DNA of 41,479 nt from assembly GCA_900696535.1 (NCBI GenBank), contig CAADGM010000019.1, positions 1-41,479 of the forward strand. Reading direction: 5' to 3'. The position numbers were made by a program, and so were the translations under genes. Positions 40,465 through 41,479 of this stretch are shown here, one piece after another. The DNA comes from an uncultured Planctomycetota bacterium (GTDB lineage Bacteria > Planctomycetota > Phycisphaerae > UBA1845 > Fen-1342). The notes under the pieces were generated by a model. It saw nothing but the letters and a program-made list of their open reading frames with translations, did not search any database and was not told the origin of the DNA. The stretch's first letter is position 1, and each line of letters begins with the position of its first letter.

Positions 40465-41479
40465 ATGAGACTTGCGCTTCCTGACTGGCACGCGCTGGTG
40501 CCGCCCAGCATCGCCACGCGCGGTGCGGTGCTCGTGCTCCTCGTGTTCGGATCCGTGGCGTTGCCCGGGTACTTCCTCCACGACGTCATGCTTCGGCAGC
40601 AAGCTGACCGCGAGCGCGAAACGTGCGGCCTGCTGTTGTCCAGCGTGATCGCGGCCGAAGAGCGCGCGCGACGCGGAGCGCATGCGGCCGAGCCAGTGTC
40701 GGAGCCGGCAGCGGCGCTACCTGATCCGGTCCTGTGGGTTGGGGTGATGTCCCGCAGCGGCGAAGTGCGCGAGCTTGTACGGCGGACAAGCCTGCCGGTC
40801 ACGGCCGTGCGCGACCAGATCCGCTTCGATGATCCCGACCACGCGCGCCCGCTCGTTGTGGACAACGTACCGTCGCGGCGGTTCGAGCTGCTCACGATCC
40901 CGCGCTCCGAATCGGAGCTTCTGGCGGCGATCGTCGACCGCGGGGCGGCAGCGGTCCCCGATGCGCATAACCTCACCGCGATGGCGTCGCTGGCCAGCGC
41001 CTCACTCCTCGGGTTGCTGGTCGCGTGGATCTGGCTGCGCCGCGCGATCGAGCAGCCAATCCGTGACCTGGGCCGACGGCTGAACGCGGTCCACCAGGGG
41101 CTGCGGGATGCCTCGGCCGATCGGCGCATCCCGACGGAGCTGGCGCACGTCGTGCGGTCCATGTCAGAAATCAGCGCCGAGCTGGAGCGCTGGCGGGTCG
41201 AAGCCACCTACCTCCGCTACTCCGTCGAGTCGACCGTCGAGGCGCGGACGCGCAAGGCGGCCCTGGCCGCCCAACGCGCCGAGCGCGAGGCGGACACCGA
41301 CGCGCTCACCCGTCTGGGCAATCGCCGGCTGCTCACGCGCGAGCTGCCGCGGCTGTTCGCCGAGGCCGTGGGAGGCCGACAGGAACTCTCGGTGCTGGTC
41401 ATGGACGTCGACCACTTCAAGGATCTCAACGACGCGTGCGGGCACGCGGCCGGCGACGCGCTGCTCGCATTCCTGGGCG
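40465..41479 (+). CDS. Membrane-bound GGDEF diguanylate cyclase, truncated by the window end
   Basis: The first 338 codons of a gene that runs off the right edge. A transmembrane segment at about 17-38 is followed by an extracytoplasmic sensing region (about 40-168), a second transmembrane segment (about 170-190, LASASLLGLLVAWIWLR), a HAMP-like linker (IEQPIRDLGRRLNAV), a coiled coil and the start of a GGDEF domain at about 275: DALTRLGNRRLL, LVMDVDHFKDLND and GHAAGDALLAFLG. The GG(D/E)EF loop itself lies beyond the window, so cyclase activity cannot be confirmed. The ATG has only AAGG directly before it, a poor ribosome site, so a nearby alternative start is possible. It probably makes cyclic-di-GMP, complementing the HD-GYP regulator. 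Confidence 0.9.
   Translation, partial: MRLALPDWHALVPPSIATRGAVLVLLVFGSVALPGYFLHDVMLRQQADRERETCGLLLSSVIAAEERARRGAHAAEPVSEPAAALPDPVLWVGVMSRSGEVRELVRRTSLPVTAVRDQIRFDDPDHARPLVVDNVPSRRFELLTIPRSESELLAAIVDRGAAAVPDAHNLTAMASLASASLLGLLVAWIWLRRAIEQPIRDLGRRLNAVHQGLRDASADRRIPTELAHVVRSMSEISAELERWRVEATYLRYSVESTVEARTRKAALAAQRAEREADTDALTRLGNRRLLTRELPRLFAEAVGGRQELSVLVMDVDHFKDLNDACGHAAGDALLAFLG

Overview
High-GC bacterial chromosome segment that most resembles a planctomycete, probably from the Phycisphaerae side of the phylum. This placement is inferred from gene content only. The pointers are an ECF sigma factor paired with a very large Ser/Thr kinase-TPR protein, a secreted protein ending in a dockerin-type EF-hand pair, tandem exported lipoproteins with FG-GAP repeats, and many GTG starts with good Shine-Dalgarno sites. 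I see no tRNA, rRNA, CRISPR array, transposase or prophage. Most long antisense reading frames are GC-bias shadows of real genes.

Layout. 1-5.7 kb: an S1-domain ribosomal protein, a convergent amidohydrolase, and a translationally coupled aspartate aminotransferase/PEP carboxykinase pair (aspartate -> oxaloacetate -> PEP). 5.7-10.5 kb: a secreted protein with a peptidase S74 intramolecular chaperone, then the ECF sigma/kinase-TPR signalling unit. 10.5-13.2 kb (minus strand): a four-gene operon (CPA2 antiporter, universal stress protein, CrcB fluoride channel, DUF190) behind a fluoride riboswitch. Its promoter, aptamer, competing hairpins and terminator can all be read from the sequence. 13.3-19.4 kb: OtsA, an OtsB-GH15 fusion that could both make and break trehalose, and a CPA1 Na+/H+ antiporter with an RCK-like tail.

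19.4-26.5 kb: a 1046-residue secreted dockerin protein whose N-terminal part looks like a circularly permuted caspase/legumain-fold peptidase (the most novel item here), a stand-alone arginine deiminase, and a REC-GAF-HD-GYP response regulator. 26.5-28.1 kb: a hairpin-rich intergenic repeat, a small membrane protein, and apt. 28.3-35.0 kb: five consecutive exported proteins. Four are lipoproteins, at least two of them paralogous, and the fifth ends in a sorting-signal-like tail with an invariant-looking cysteine. 35.0-39.4 kb (minus strand): a YlbF-family protein, a GT39 glycosyltransferase and an LpxL-like acyltransferase linked by GTGA overlaps, preceded by an isochorismatase-family hydrolase and a zinc-ribbon membrane protein. 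39.5 kb to the end: scpB and a truncated membrane GGDEF diguanylate cyclase.

Functionally the window mixes housekeeping genes (S1, apt, scpB, pckA) with ion and osmotic stress defence (fluoride, Na+/H+, trehalose), c-di-GMP and kinase signalling, and a lineage-specific exported-protein region. The fluoride operon and the permuted peptidase most deserve follow-up.
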